Below are positions 16,803 through 24,022 of a stretch of 64,000 bases of DNA, in pieces. Source of the stretch: Streptomyces sp. NBC_00572 (GTDB taxonomy: Bacteria > Actinomycetota > Actinomycetes > Streptomycetales > Streptomycetaceae); the NCBI RefSeq assembly GCF_026341815.1, contig NZ_JAPENX010000002.1, forward strand, positions 496,001-560,000. Reading direction: 5' to 3'. The notes beneath the pieces were generated by a model, which did not search any database, had not been told where the DNA came from, and saw only the letters and a program-made list of their open reading frames with translations. The translations under genes and the position numbers were made by a program. Position 1 is the first letter of the stretch; each line of letters starts with the position of its first letter.

Positions 16803-17618
16803 GTGGCCGAGACCCGGGAATCCGCACTGCGCGGCGACTGCGCCAACTGCTTCGGCCTGTGCTGTGTGGCGCTGCCTTTCGCGAAGTCCGCCGACTTCGC
16901 CGTGAACAAGGCGCCCGGTGAGCCCTGCCGGAACCTCCAGGAGGACTTCCGCTGCGGCATCCACACCCGGCTGCGGACGAGCGGTTTCCAGGGCTGCACG
17001 GTGTACGACTGCTTCGGCGCCGGCCAGCAGGTCTCCCAGGTGACCTTCGGCGGCGTGTCCTGGCGCGAGGCGCCGGAGACCGCGAGCCGGATGTACGACG
17101 TGTTCTACGTGATGCGCCAGCTCCACGAGCTGCTGCGCTACCTCACGGAGGCGCTGGCCCGCCCGGCGGCCCGCCCCGTCCACGCCGAGCTGCGGACGGC
17201 GCTCGCCCGCGTCGAGGAGCTCACCGGAGGCTCGGCGGACGACCTGGAGAAGCTGCGGGTGCCGGACGTGCGCGCCGAGGTGAACCAGCTGCTCCTGCGG
17301 ACGAGCGAGCTGGTCCGCGCCACGGCCGGCGGCAAGCCGAAGAGCCGGCGCGGGGCGGACCTGCTCGGCAAACGGCTGCGCGGGGCGAAGCTGCGGGGCA
17401 CCGACCTGCGCGGGGCGCTGCTGATCGCCGCCGATCTGACGGGGGCCGATCTGTCGCTCACGGATCTGATCGGCGCGGACCTGCGGGACGCCGATCTCTC
17501 GGGCGCGGACCTGACGGGCGCCCTCTTCCTGACGCAGCCCCAGCTGAACGCGGCGCGCGGGAACGCCGAGACCCGCCTTCCGGAGGGTTTCGAGCGCCCC
17601 GCGCACTGGGCGTCCTGA
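16803..17618 (+). CDS. Cys-cluster plus pentapeptide-repeat protein
   Basis: 271 residues from GTG 16803, with GAAGGAA upstream. The N-terminus has eight cysteines (13, 16, 20, 21, 42, 51, 65, 70) starting GDCANCFGLCC, like the Zn/Fe-chelating YkgJ-type motif. A helical middle (about 95-180) is followed by pentapeptide repeats A(D/N)LxG (about 190-250): LRGAKLRGTDLRGALLIAAD then LTGADLSLTDLIGADLRDAD, forming a short right-handed beta-helix. No signal peptide is visible. Family knowledge does not define a function; pentapeptide domains mimic DNA or act as scaffolds. The gene is divergent from the tandem hydrolase and convergent with the kinase 18 bp downstream. Confidence 0.85.
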   Translation: MAETRESALRGDCANCFGLCCVALPFAKSADFAVNKAPGEPCRNLQEDFRCGIHTRLRTSGFQGCTVYDCFGAGQQVSQVTFGGVSWREAPETASRMYDVFYVMRQLHELLRYLTEALARPAARPVHAELRTALARVEELTGGSADDLEKLRVPDVRAEVNQLLLRTSELVRATAGGKPKSRRGADLLGKRLRGAKLRGTDLRGALLIAADLTGADLSLTDLIGADLRDADLSGADLTGALFLTQPQLNAARGNAETRLPEGFERPAHWAS

Positions 17619-17636
17619 CCTGGGCCGTGTCCGGCC

Positions 17637-19574
17637 CTACGACGACGGGGCCGCGTTGCGCCAGACGGTCACGTCGATGGTCACGTAGGTGCTGGGCGAG
17701 TCCTCCGGGGAGATGCCCTTGACGGTGACGAGGCCCATGTGGCCGCTCCCTGTCGTGACGCACAGCTGGCGGCCCTGGGACAGTTTGCTCACGTACACGT
17801 TCTGGGTGAACCGGGTCTCGGCGCGGCACACGTCGAGGGAGCCCACCTGCCCCGGGTCGAGGAGCACGAGGTTGCCGCCGCTGCTCTCGGCGTCGAAGTA
17901 CCCGCCGGTGTCGTAGGAGAGTTCGTACCCGCCGTCCTCGCCGTCCTGGGGCCGTACGACCTCGTCCCCGAGGGTCAGGTGGTATCCGGCGGTGAGGTTG
18001 ATGTTCGTGAAGTCGGCGGGCTTCGCGGCGGGCGCGGTCGGGGGCTTCGCACTCGGCGTACCGGTCGTGCCGCTGGTGCTACCGGTGCCGCCGGTGCCGC
18101 CGGCCCCGGTGGTACCCGAAGCCGTCGGGCCCCCCGTGCCGCTCGGCTTGTCGTTGTCCGACGCGTTCGTCCGGTCCTTGTCCTTCAGGAGCGTGTAGGC
18201 GGTGACACCGCCCACGACGCCGAAGGCGAGCACGGCGGCCACGGCGACGAACAGCCCCTTCTTGGCCGAGCCGCGCCGCGCGCCGGGCGGCGTGGACATC
18301 GGCCCTCCCGGGGCTCCGGGGTGCGGGTACGACGGCGGGAACGGCCCCTGCTGCGGCGCGTAGGTGTGGCCCGGCGCCGCGTGGGTCGGTGCCGTGTGGG
18401 TCGGCGCCGCGTGCGGCAGTGCGGCATGGGTCGGCGCCGCGTGCGGCGGGGGCGTGCTGTACGGCCCGGGCGGCGGCGTGGCCTGGTGTCCGACGGGCGG
18501 CCCGTAGGCGCCGGGCGGGGCGGCCGGCGGCGCCGGGGTGGACGGGGCGGTCGGCGAGTAGGCCGCGGCGGGCGCGGGCCCGGCCGGAGCGGTGGGCGTA
18601 TGGCCGCCCGTGGGCGCGGTCGGCGGGGGCGGCGGCGTCTGGACGGGCGCCGGAGCGGCCGCGCGGGCCGTGATGTCGGCGGAAACAGGTGCCGGCAGCC
18701 AGTCCTCGGGCCGTCGGAGCACCGTCGACGCGTTCGCCGCCTGGCAGAGCTGAATGATCTCGGCGAGCGTCGGCCGCGCCTCGGGGTCCTTCGCGAGGCA
18801 GCGGGTGACCAGTTCGTTCAGCCGCTCCGGGACCGCGCTGAGGTCCGGCTCCTCGTGCACGATCCGGTAGAGGACGCCGTGCGAGGTTCCCTCGCCGAAG
18901 GCCGGGACGCCGGTCGAGGCGTACGCCGCGACCTGCCCGAGCGCGAAGATGTCGGTGGCCGGGGTGACCTTGCGCCCGGCGGCCTGCTCGGGCGCCATGA
19001 ACGACGGGGTGCCGATCGTGACGCCGCTGCCGGTGAGCGAGGTCGCGTCGGCCGCGTGGGCGATGCCGAAGTCGATGACGCGGGGCCCGTCGGCGGCGAG
19101 GAGGACGTTGGACGGCTTGAGGTCGCGGTGCACGATCCCGGCGCCGTGGATGACGTGCAGGGCCTCGGCCATGCCGGCGACGAGCAGCAGCACCGTCTCG
19201 ACGGGCAGCGCTCCGTGGGCGACGACCGCGTCGGCGAGCGAGGGGCCCGGGACGTAGGCGGTGGCCAGCCAGGGCTGTGCGCCCTCGGGATCGGCGTCGA
19301 TCACGGGTGCGGTGAAGAGGCCCTGGACGCGCTGCGCGGAGCGCACCTCCTGGGCGAACCGGCGGCGGAACTCCGCGTCCTCGCCGAATTCGGGGCGGAT
19401 CAGCTTGATGGCGACGGGCCGACCACCGGGGGTGTACGACAGATACACCTTGCCCATACCGCCGGCGCCCAGCCTGGCGGCGAGCCGATATCCCGCGACC
19501 GTGGTGGGATCGTCTGCCGCGAGCGCCTGGAAGATCTCACCCGCGCCCCCTCGACCCGACTGCTGACCACTCAT
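17637..19574 (-). CDS. Membrane Ser/Thr protein kinase with extracellular sensor domain
   Basis: 645 residues from ATG 19574 (MSGQQSGRGGAGEIFQALAADDP). The kinase domain (about 25-285) has the Gly loop LGAGGMGKVYLSYT, Lys in VAIKLI, catalytic HRDLKPSNVLL, DFGIA and APE motif GTPSFMAPEQ. A Pro/Thr/Ala-rich linker of about 150 residues contains repeated THA-type motifs (AAPTHAALPHAAPTHTAPTH). The membrane segment is KKGLFVAVAAVLAFGVVGGV. The extracellular C-terminal part is a Gly/Ser/Thr-rich stalk and a small beta-rich domain that ends in VTVWRNAAPSS. No PASTA repeats, so this is not PknB. The GNAT gene begins the next unit upstream. It probably signals an envelope stimulus. Confidence 0.92.
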   Translation of the reverse strand: MSGQQSGRGGAGEIFQALAADDPTTVAGYRLAARLGAGGMGKVYLSYTPGGRPVAIKLIRPEFGEDAEFRRRFAQEVRSAQRVQGLFTAPVIDADPEGAQPWLATAYVPGPSLADAVVAHGALPVETVLLLVAGMAEALHVIHGAGIVHRDLKPSNVLLAADGPRVIDFGIAHAADATSLTGSGVTIGTPSFMAPEQAAGRKVTPATDIFALGQVAAYASTGVPAFGEGTSHGVLYRIVHEEPDLSAVPERLNELVTRCLAKDPEARPTLAEIIQLCQAANASTVLRRPEDWLPAPVSADITARAAAPAPVQTPPPPPTAPTGGHTPTAPAGPAPAAAYSPTAPSTPAPPAAPPGAYGPPVGHQATPPPGPYSTPPPHAAPTHAALPHAAPTHTAPTHAAPGHTYAPQQGPFPPSYPHPGAPGGPMSTPPGARRGSAKKGLFVAVAAVLAFGVVGGVTAYTLLKDKDRTNASDNDKPSGTGGPTASGTTGAGGTGGTGSTSGTTGTPSAKPPTAPAAKPADFTNINLTAGYHLTLGDEVVRPQDGEDGGYELSYDTGGYFDAESSGGNLVLLDPGQVGSLDVCRAETRFTQNVYVSKLSQGRQLCVTTGSGHMGLVTVKGISPEDSPSTYVTIDVTVWRNAAPSS

Positions 19575-19676
19575 GAACTCGTGTCTCCCCACGCAGACCA
19601 CAATTGCCGGACGGCACCCTACCGTTTCAGGACACCCGACCGGTCCTTCCGGACGCCCGGCTGCGCGATATGCGGC

Positions 19677-20453
19677 CTAACTGCCGTACGTGTAGGGGGT
19701 CGTGGTGGAAAGGGTGAGGAATCCGAGGCGTTGGAGGATGGGACGGCTCGTGTCCGCCGCGTCGACCTGGACGTAGCGGTGGCCGCGTTCGGCCGCGATA
19801 CGCGCGCGGTGGGCGACGAGGGCGCGGTAGAGGCCCCGGCCGCGCCAGGCCTCGACGGTGCCGCCGCCCCAGAGGCCGGCGAAGTCGGTGCCGGGGCAGA
19901 GTTCGAGCCGGGCCGCGCTGACCGGTTCGCCGTCGGCGAGGGCGACGACTGCGGTGACGGTGTCGGGGTCGGCCGCGAGCCGGTCCAGGAGCTGGCGTCC
20001 GATGTGGCCGCTTTCGGTGCCGAAGGCGCGCTCGTGGACCTCCACCACCTGGCGTACCCCTGCCTCGTCGGTGACCGCGCGGAGCTCGACGCCTGCGGGC
20101 AGCGGGACATCGTGGGGCAGCGCGGCCGCCTCGGCGACCATCAGGGTCTCGGGGTCCTCGGCGGTGAAACCCGCGGCGAGGAGCCGGTCGCCGAGGTCGG
20201 CGGGAGTGTCGTGGGCGTACAGCTTCCACTCGAAGGACAGGCCTTCGGCGCGGTAGTGGTCGAGCTGCCCGGCGATGGCGCGGTCGGCACCCGCGGCGTC
20301 GAGACCGGACCAGAGGACGCCGTTCCAGGCGTGCGCGGGTCCGGTCTGGCGGACGACGTCGCCGACGCGGTCGATCCGGCAGCCGGGTCCGTCGGGGCGG
20401 GCCTCGCGGCGCAGCTGACGGTCGTACAGGTCACGGAGGTGCTGGAGTTCCAT
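19677..20453 (-). CDS. GNAT-family N-acetyltransferase
   Basis: 258 residues from ATG 20453 (MELQHLRDLYDRQLRREARPDGPG); the reading frame continues open upstream but those residues look non-coding. The C-terminal half carries the GNAT fold, with GLWGGGTVEAWRGRGLYRALVAHRARIA as the acetyl-CoA-binding motif A and VDAADTSRPILQRLGFLTLSTTTPYTYGS as motif B and the last strand. The N-terminal half looks like a second degenerate GNAT lobe. The acceptor is unknown. It lies 104 bp downstream of the encapsulin gene on the same strand, so co-transcription with the shell gene is possible. Confidence 0.85.
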   Translation of the reverse strand: MELQHLRDLYDRQLRREARPDGPGCRIDRVGDVVRQTGPAHAWNGVLWSGLDAAGADRAIAGQLDHYRAEGLSFEWKLYAHDTPADLGDRLLAAGFTAEDPETLMVAEAAALPHDVPLPAGVELRAVTDEAGVRQVVEVHERAFGTESGHIGRQLLDRLAADPDTVTAVVALADGEPVSAARLELCPGTDFAGLWGGGTVEAWRGRGLYRALVAHRARIAAERGHRYVQVDAADTSRPILQRLGFLTLSTTTPYTYGS

Positions 20454-20557
20454 GCGGGCCACTCCAGCACCCTGCTCTGCGCCCGGCAACGGGATTACCC
20501 GGCCGCCCGCGCCCCTTCGGTTCCTTGTCACCACGGGACCGGGATCGCGCCGCGTCG

Positions 20558-21988
20558 TCAGGCGCGGGGGCGCACCTCGACGTTCTCCAGAATGCCGACC
20601 GCGTCCGGTACGAGGATCGCGGCCGAGTAGTAGGCGCTGACGAGGTAGGAGATGATCGCCTTCTCGTCGATGCCCATGAAGCGGCAGCTGAGACCGGGCT
20701 CGATCTCGTCGGGCAGGCCGGTCTGGTGGAGGCCGATGACGCCTTCGTTGTCCTCGCCGGTGCGGACCGCGATGATCGAGGAGCTCTGCCGGTCGCTGAC
20801 GGGGATCTTCCCGCAGGGCAGCAGGGGGACCCCGCGCCAGGCCGGGATGTGGTGCCCGCCGAGGTCCACGGTGCCGAGCAGCAGGCCGCGCTTGTTGCAC
20901 TCCTTGCCGAAGGCGGCGATGGCCCGAGGGTGGGCGAAGAGGTACTCGGTGCCGCGCCGCATGCTCAGCAGGTCGTCGAGGTCGTCCGGCGTGGGCGGGC
21001 CGGAGTGGGTCTGGATGCGCTGGTCGTAGTCGGTGTTGTGCAGCAGCCCGAACTCGCGGTTGTTGACGAGTTCGTACTCCTGCCGCTCCCGGAGTTCCTG
21101 GACGGTCAGGCGCAGCTGCTGCTCCGTCTGGTTCATCGGCTGGTTGTAGAGGTCGGCGACGCGGGTGTGGACCTTGAGGACGGTCTGGGCGACGCTGAGC
21201 TCGTACTCGCGCGGCTTGAGTTCGTAGTCCGCGTAGGCGCCGGGCAGCACGGCCTCGCCGACGTGGCCGGCGCTGAGTTCGATCGCCGCCTCGCCCGCCT
21301 TGTTGGTGGAGGGGCGGTGTCCGTTGGGGCTGAGGCCGCGGACGTGGTCGCGGAGGTTCTCGTACTGCTCCGCCACGGCCTGGTACGCGGTACGGGGCAG
21401 GACGAGCAGGGTGCACGCGGTGACGGCCTTGGCCGTGAACTCCCACCGGCCCTCCCCGTCGAGGACCTGGCCGCCGAAGGCATCGCCGTCGCCGAGCCGC
21501 CCGAGGAGGGTCTCGTCGCCGTACTGGCCGCTGCCGATCTTCTCGATCTTGCCGTGGGCGATCAGATGGACGTGGTCGGCCGCTTGGCCGGCGTGCACGA
21601 CGACCTGGCCGGGCTCGTACTCCTTCTGGACGAAGCGCTCGGCGAGCGCACTGAGCGGGGTGGGGTCGTCGAAGCCGCGCAGGAGGGGCAGTTCGGCCAG
21701 TTCGGCGGGGATGACCTCGACCTTGGAGCCGCTCTTGACGAAGGTGACGCGGCCGTCGCCGACGACGTACGAGAGGCGGCGGTTGACCCGGTAGGCGCCG
21801 CCGGGCGTATGGACCCAGGGAAGGGTGCGGAGCAGCCAGCGGGAGCTGATGCCCTGCATCTGGGGCTCGGACTTGGTGGTGGTGGCGAGGTTGCGGGCGG
21901 CGGCGGTGCTGAGGCTGAGCTGGACCTGGCGGATCTCGACGGCGGGGACGGGGGCCGGGGAGGCCGTCGGCTCTGTGTCGACCGACAT
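20558..21988 (-). CDS. eshA: Family 2B encapsulin shell protein with cyclic-nucleotide-binding domain (EshA-type)
   Basis: 476 residues from ATG 21988 (MSVDTEPTASPAPVPAVEIRQ), with GGAG six bases upstream. The N-arm LSLSTAAARNLATTTKSEPQ is followed by WLLRTLPWVHTPGGAYRVNRR. A cyclic-nucleotide-binding domain is inserted at about residues 100-225 (EYEPGQVVVHAGQAADHVHLIAHGKIEKIG, GDAFGG, CTLLVLPR). The rest is the HK97-type A/P region, for example LYNQPMNQTEQQLRLTVQELRERQEYELVNN, AFGKECNKRGLLLGTVDLGGH and GIDEKAIISYLVSAYYSAAI. Known family: family 2B encapsulins self-assemble into cytosolic shells, bind cAMP, and often package terpene cyclases or polyprenyl transferases. EshA is linked to hyphal growth and antibiotic production. 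Here no cargo gene is adjacent. Confidence 0.9.
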   Translation of the reverse strand: MSVDTEPTASPAPVPAVEIRQVQLSLSTAAARNLATTTKSEPQMQGISSRWLLRTLPWVHTPGGAYRVNRRLSYVVGDGRVTFVKSGSKVEVIPAELAELPLLRGFDDPTPLSALAERFVQKEYEPGQVVVHAGQAADHVHLIAHGKIEKIGSGQYGDETLLGRLGDGDAFGGQVLDGEGRWEFTAKAVTACTLLVLPRTAYQAVAEQYENLRDHVRGLSPNGHRPSTNKAGEAAIELSAGHVGEAVLPGAYADYELKPREYELSVAQTVLKVHTRVADLYNQPMNQTEQQLRLTVQELRERQEYELVNNREFGLLHNTDYDQRIQTHSGPPTPDDLDDLLSMRRGTEYLFAHPRAIAAFGKECNKRGLLLGTVDLGGHHIPAWRGVPLLPCGKIPVSDRQSSSIIAVRTGEDNEGVIGLHQTGLPDEIEPGLSCRFMGIDEKAIISYLVSAYYSAAILVPDAVGILENVEVRPRA

Positions 21989-22004
21989 GGGTGACTCCGT
22001 TCCT

Positions 22005-22037
22005 GGGGTTCTCGGGGGTACTCGGGGGGCTTGGGGG
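22005..22037 (+). other. Candidate G-quadruplex motif in the eshA leader (template strand)
   Basis: Four G-runs of 4, 5, 6 and 5 bases (22005-22008, 22014-22018, 22024-22029, 22033-22037) separated by loops of 5, 5 and 3 nt, with another run at 22052-22056. They lie on the template strand of the eshA untranslated leader, 17-70 bp upstream of its start. The pattern meets the usual intramolecular quadruplex rule; folding has not been tested. Confidence 0.5.
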
Positions 22038-22294
22038 TTTCGGAGGTTCCTGGGGGCCTTGGAGGTCTCGGGGTCTCGGGAGGCGTGGGCCGGGTTCGGG
22101 CTGGTCACTCTCCGCGCCCAGATGTAACGCACAGCCGCCCCCGCCCCTTGCCTGCGGCGCGGGCGGGCCGATGCGCGCGGGTGGCGGCGACCGCCCGCGA
22201 GCGCCGCGCGCGCTCCGCCGTACGGGCGGGGAAAAGTGCCGCCGCCCCCTTGCCAACCCCCGGGTACCTCCGGTTTTACTGACCCGGAACGGAT

Positions 22295-22312
22295 CTACCG
22301 AATGATCGGTAG
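22295..22312. promoter_or_regulatory. PaaR/TetR-like operator upstream of paaK
   Basis: CTACCG-AATGAT-CGGTAG, perfect 6-bp half-sites with a 6-bp spacer, partly extended by CGGA/TCCG outside. It lies 37 bp before the paaK start, where it would overlap the promoter. ACCGA/TCGGT symmetry is typical of actinobacterial phenylacetate regulators of the TetR family; this assignment is by resemblance. Confidence 0.6.
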
Positions 22313-22348
22313 TCCGTTTTACGACCGGGACCGTGGAGGAGTGGCGCG

Positions 22349-23644
22349 ATGACGGAACTGCTGGACAGCGGCGAACGGCTCGGACGCGAGGAGCTGGCGG
22401 CGCTCCAGCTGGAGCGCCTGCGCGCGAGCCTGCGCCACGCGTACGAGAACGTGGACTTCTACCGGCGCTCCTTCGACGCGGCCGGGGTGACCCCGGACGA
22501 CTGCCGTACGCTCGCGGACCTGGCCCGCTTCCCCTTCACCGCCAAGACGGACCTGCGGGACCACTACCCCTTCGGCATGTTCGCCGTCGACCAGTCGAGG
22601 ATCCGGCGCATCCACGCCTCCAGCGGCACCACCGGCCGTCCGACCGTCGTCGGCTACACGGACCGCGACCTCGACATGTGGGCCGACGTGGTCGCCCGGT
22701 CGCTGCGCGCCGCCGGAGCCCGCCCGGGCCACAAGGTGCACGTGGCGTACGGATACGGCCTGTTCACCGGCGGACTCGGCGCCCACTACGGCGCGGAGCG
22801 CCTCGGATGCACGGTGATTCCCGCCTCGGGCGGCATGACGGCCCGGCAGGTGCAGCTCATCCAGGACTTCCGCCCCGAGATCATCATGGTGACCCCCTCG
22901 TACATGCTCACGCTGCTCGACGAGTTCGAGCGGCAGGGCGTGGACCCGCGCTCGACCTCCCTGAAGGTCGGGGTGTTCGGCGCCGAGCCGTGGACGGAGG
23001 CCATGCGGAAGGAGATCGAGGAGGCTTTCGCGATCGACGCGGTCGACATATACGGCCTGTCGGAGGTGATCGGCCCCGGCGTGGCGCAGGAGTGCGTGGA
23101 GACCAAGGACGGCCTGCACATCTGGGAGGACCACTTCTACCCGGAGATCGTGGACCCGTTCACGGGCGAGGTGCTGCCCGACGGGGAGGAGGGGGAGCTG
23201 GTCTTCACCTCGCTCACCAAGGAGGCCATGCCGATCGTCCGCTACCGGACGCGCGACCTGACCCGTCTGCTGCCGGGGACGGCGCGGGTGTTCCGGCGGA
23301 TGGAGAAGGTCACCGGCCGCAGCGACGACATGATCATCCTGCGCGGGGTGAACCTGTTTCCCACGCAGATCGAGGAGATCGTCCTGCGGACCCCGGCCGT
23401 GGCCCCGCACTTCCAGCTGCGTCTGACCCGTGAGGGACGGCTCGACGCCCTGACCGTGCGGGCCGAGGCCCGTGCGGGCGCGACGGGCGAGCAGCGCGCG
23501 GAGGCGGCCCGGTCGATCGCGGCGGCGGTGAAGGACGGGATCGGTGTCTCGGTCGGCGTGGAGGTGGTCGACCCCGAGACCCTGGAGCGCTCGGTGGGCA
23601 AGATCAAGCGGATCGTGGACCTGCGGAAGGCCGACCAGGGATGA
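22349..23644 (+). CDS. paaK: Phenylacetate-CoA ligase
   Basis: 431 residues from ATG 22349 with GGAGGAG about 9 bases upstream. PaaK hallmarks: HASSGTTGRPTVVGYTDRDL, YGYGLFTGGLGAHYGAERLGC, and the acyl-adenylate segment DIYGLSEVIGPGVAQECVETK. Also present are YRTRDLTRLLPG and the C-terminal DDMIILRGVNLFPTQIEE with the catalytic Lys in VGKIKRIVDL. It activates phenylacetate to phenylacetyl-CoA, the entry step of the Paa pathway. None of the ring-epoxidase (paaABCDE) genes is nearby, so this copy may serve a dispersed pathway or activate another aryl acid. The operator at 22295-22312 suggests inducible control. Confidence 0.93.
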   Translation: MTELLDSGERLGREELAALQLERLRASLRHAYENVDFYRRSFDAAGVTPDDCRTLADLARFPFTAKTDLRDHYPFGMFAVDQSRIRRIHASSGTTGRPTVVGYTDRDLDMWADVVARSLRAAGARPGHKVHVAYGYGLFTGGLGAHYGAERLGCTVIPASGGMTARQVQLIQDFRPEIIMVTPSYMLTLLDEFERQGVDPRSTSLKVGVFGAEPWTEAMRKEIEEAFAIDAVDIYGLSEVIGPGVAQECVETKDGLHIWEDHFYPEIVDPFTGEVLPDGEEGELVFTSLTKEAMPIVRYRTRDLTRLLPGTARVFRRMEKVTGRSDDMIILRGVNLFPTQIEEIVLRTPAVAPHFQLRLTREGRLDALTVRAEARAGATGEQRAEAARSIAAAVKDGIGVSVGVEVVDPETLERSVGKIKRIVDLRKADQG

Positions 23645-23649
23645 GAGGA

Positions 23650-23877
23650 GCCGTCCGCAGAGCCGTTCGACGGTGGTGCGGGGTCGTCGGACGTGATCAG
23701 GTCGATCAACCGGCGGGCTTGTGCCTCGGCCGGTTCGTCGTCGGTGACACGCAGCTCGAAGAGGAAGCCGGGGTCGTTCGCCACGGTGGGGTGGCGGTGG
23801 CCGAAGTACACCTCCACCCCTTCGTACGGCTCACTCCCTTCGTGCGCCTCGCGCTCGATGTCCACCTTCTCCAACAC
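23650..23877 (-). pseudogene. Possible small gene or gene remnant 3' of paaK
   Basis: The minus frame starting at ATG 23877 reads MLEKVDIEREAHEGSEPYEG, then VEVYFGHRHPTVANDP, then GFLFELRVTDDEPAEAQARRL. This looks protein-like and is unlike the Arg/Pro-rich shadow frames around it. But its stop is not reached until 23242, after running antisense through the last 400 bp of paaK, where the sequence becomes shadow-like. A truncated gene that lost its own stop when paaK was placed next to it would explain this; a short real protein with a 3' overlap is the alternative. I do not recognise the family. The remaining DNA to 24022 shows nothing else. Confidence 0.35.
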
Positions 23878-24022
23878 GCAGCTCGATCGCGAGAGGGGCC
23901 GCTGTCACCTGGCGGACGGCGAGCGTGCTGACGCGTGCAGGGGTGGTCACGCCCTCGATGGTCGCCGGTGACCGCGGACGCGGAAAGCGGTGATCGAGGG
24001 CGCTGATCCACGGCTCCGCAGG

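Larger units (their letters stand above)
21989..22348. promoter_or_regulatory. 360-bp divergent regulatory region between eshA and paaK
   Basis: Holds the promoters of both genes. The eshA-proximal half (about 22001-22080) is strongly G-rich on the + strand, with runs of four to six G (see the G-quadruplex entry). A GC-rich middle (about 22135-22255) shows nothing I can name. The paaK-proximal part carries the palindrome at 22295-22312 and the paaK ribosome binding site GGAGGAG (about 22334). No ORF in it looks real. Confidence 0.6.

Noticed and set aside
17739..20630. Plus-strand ORF of 963 codons
   Set aside because: Antisense to the Ser/Thr kinase and GNAT genes; no domains recognised and composition is Gly/Arg-rich.
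22001..22130. Repeats of GGAGGT-like sequence read as multiple ribosome binding sites on the plus strand
   Set aside because: They lie 220-350 bp before the paaK start and are part of the general G-run pattern; no ORF starts after them.
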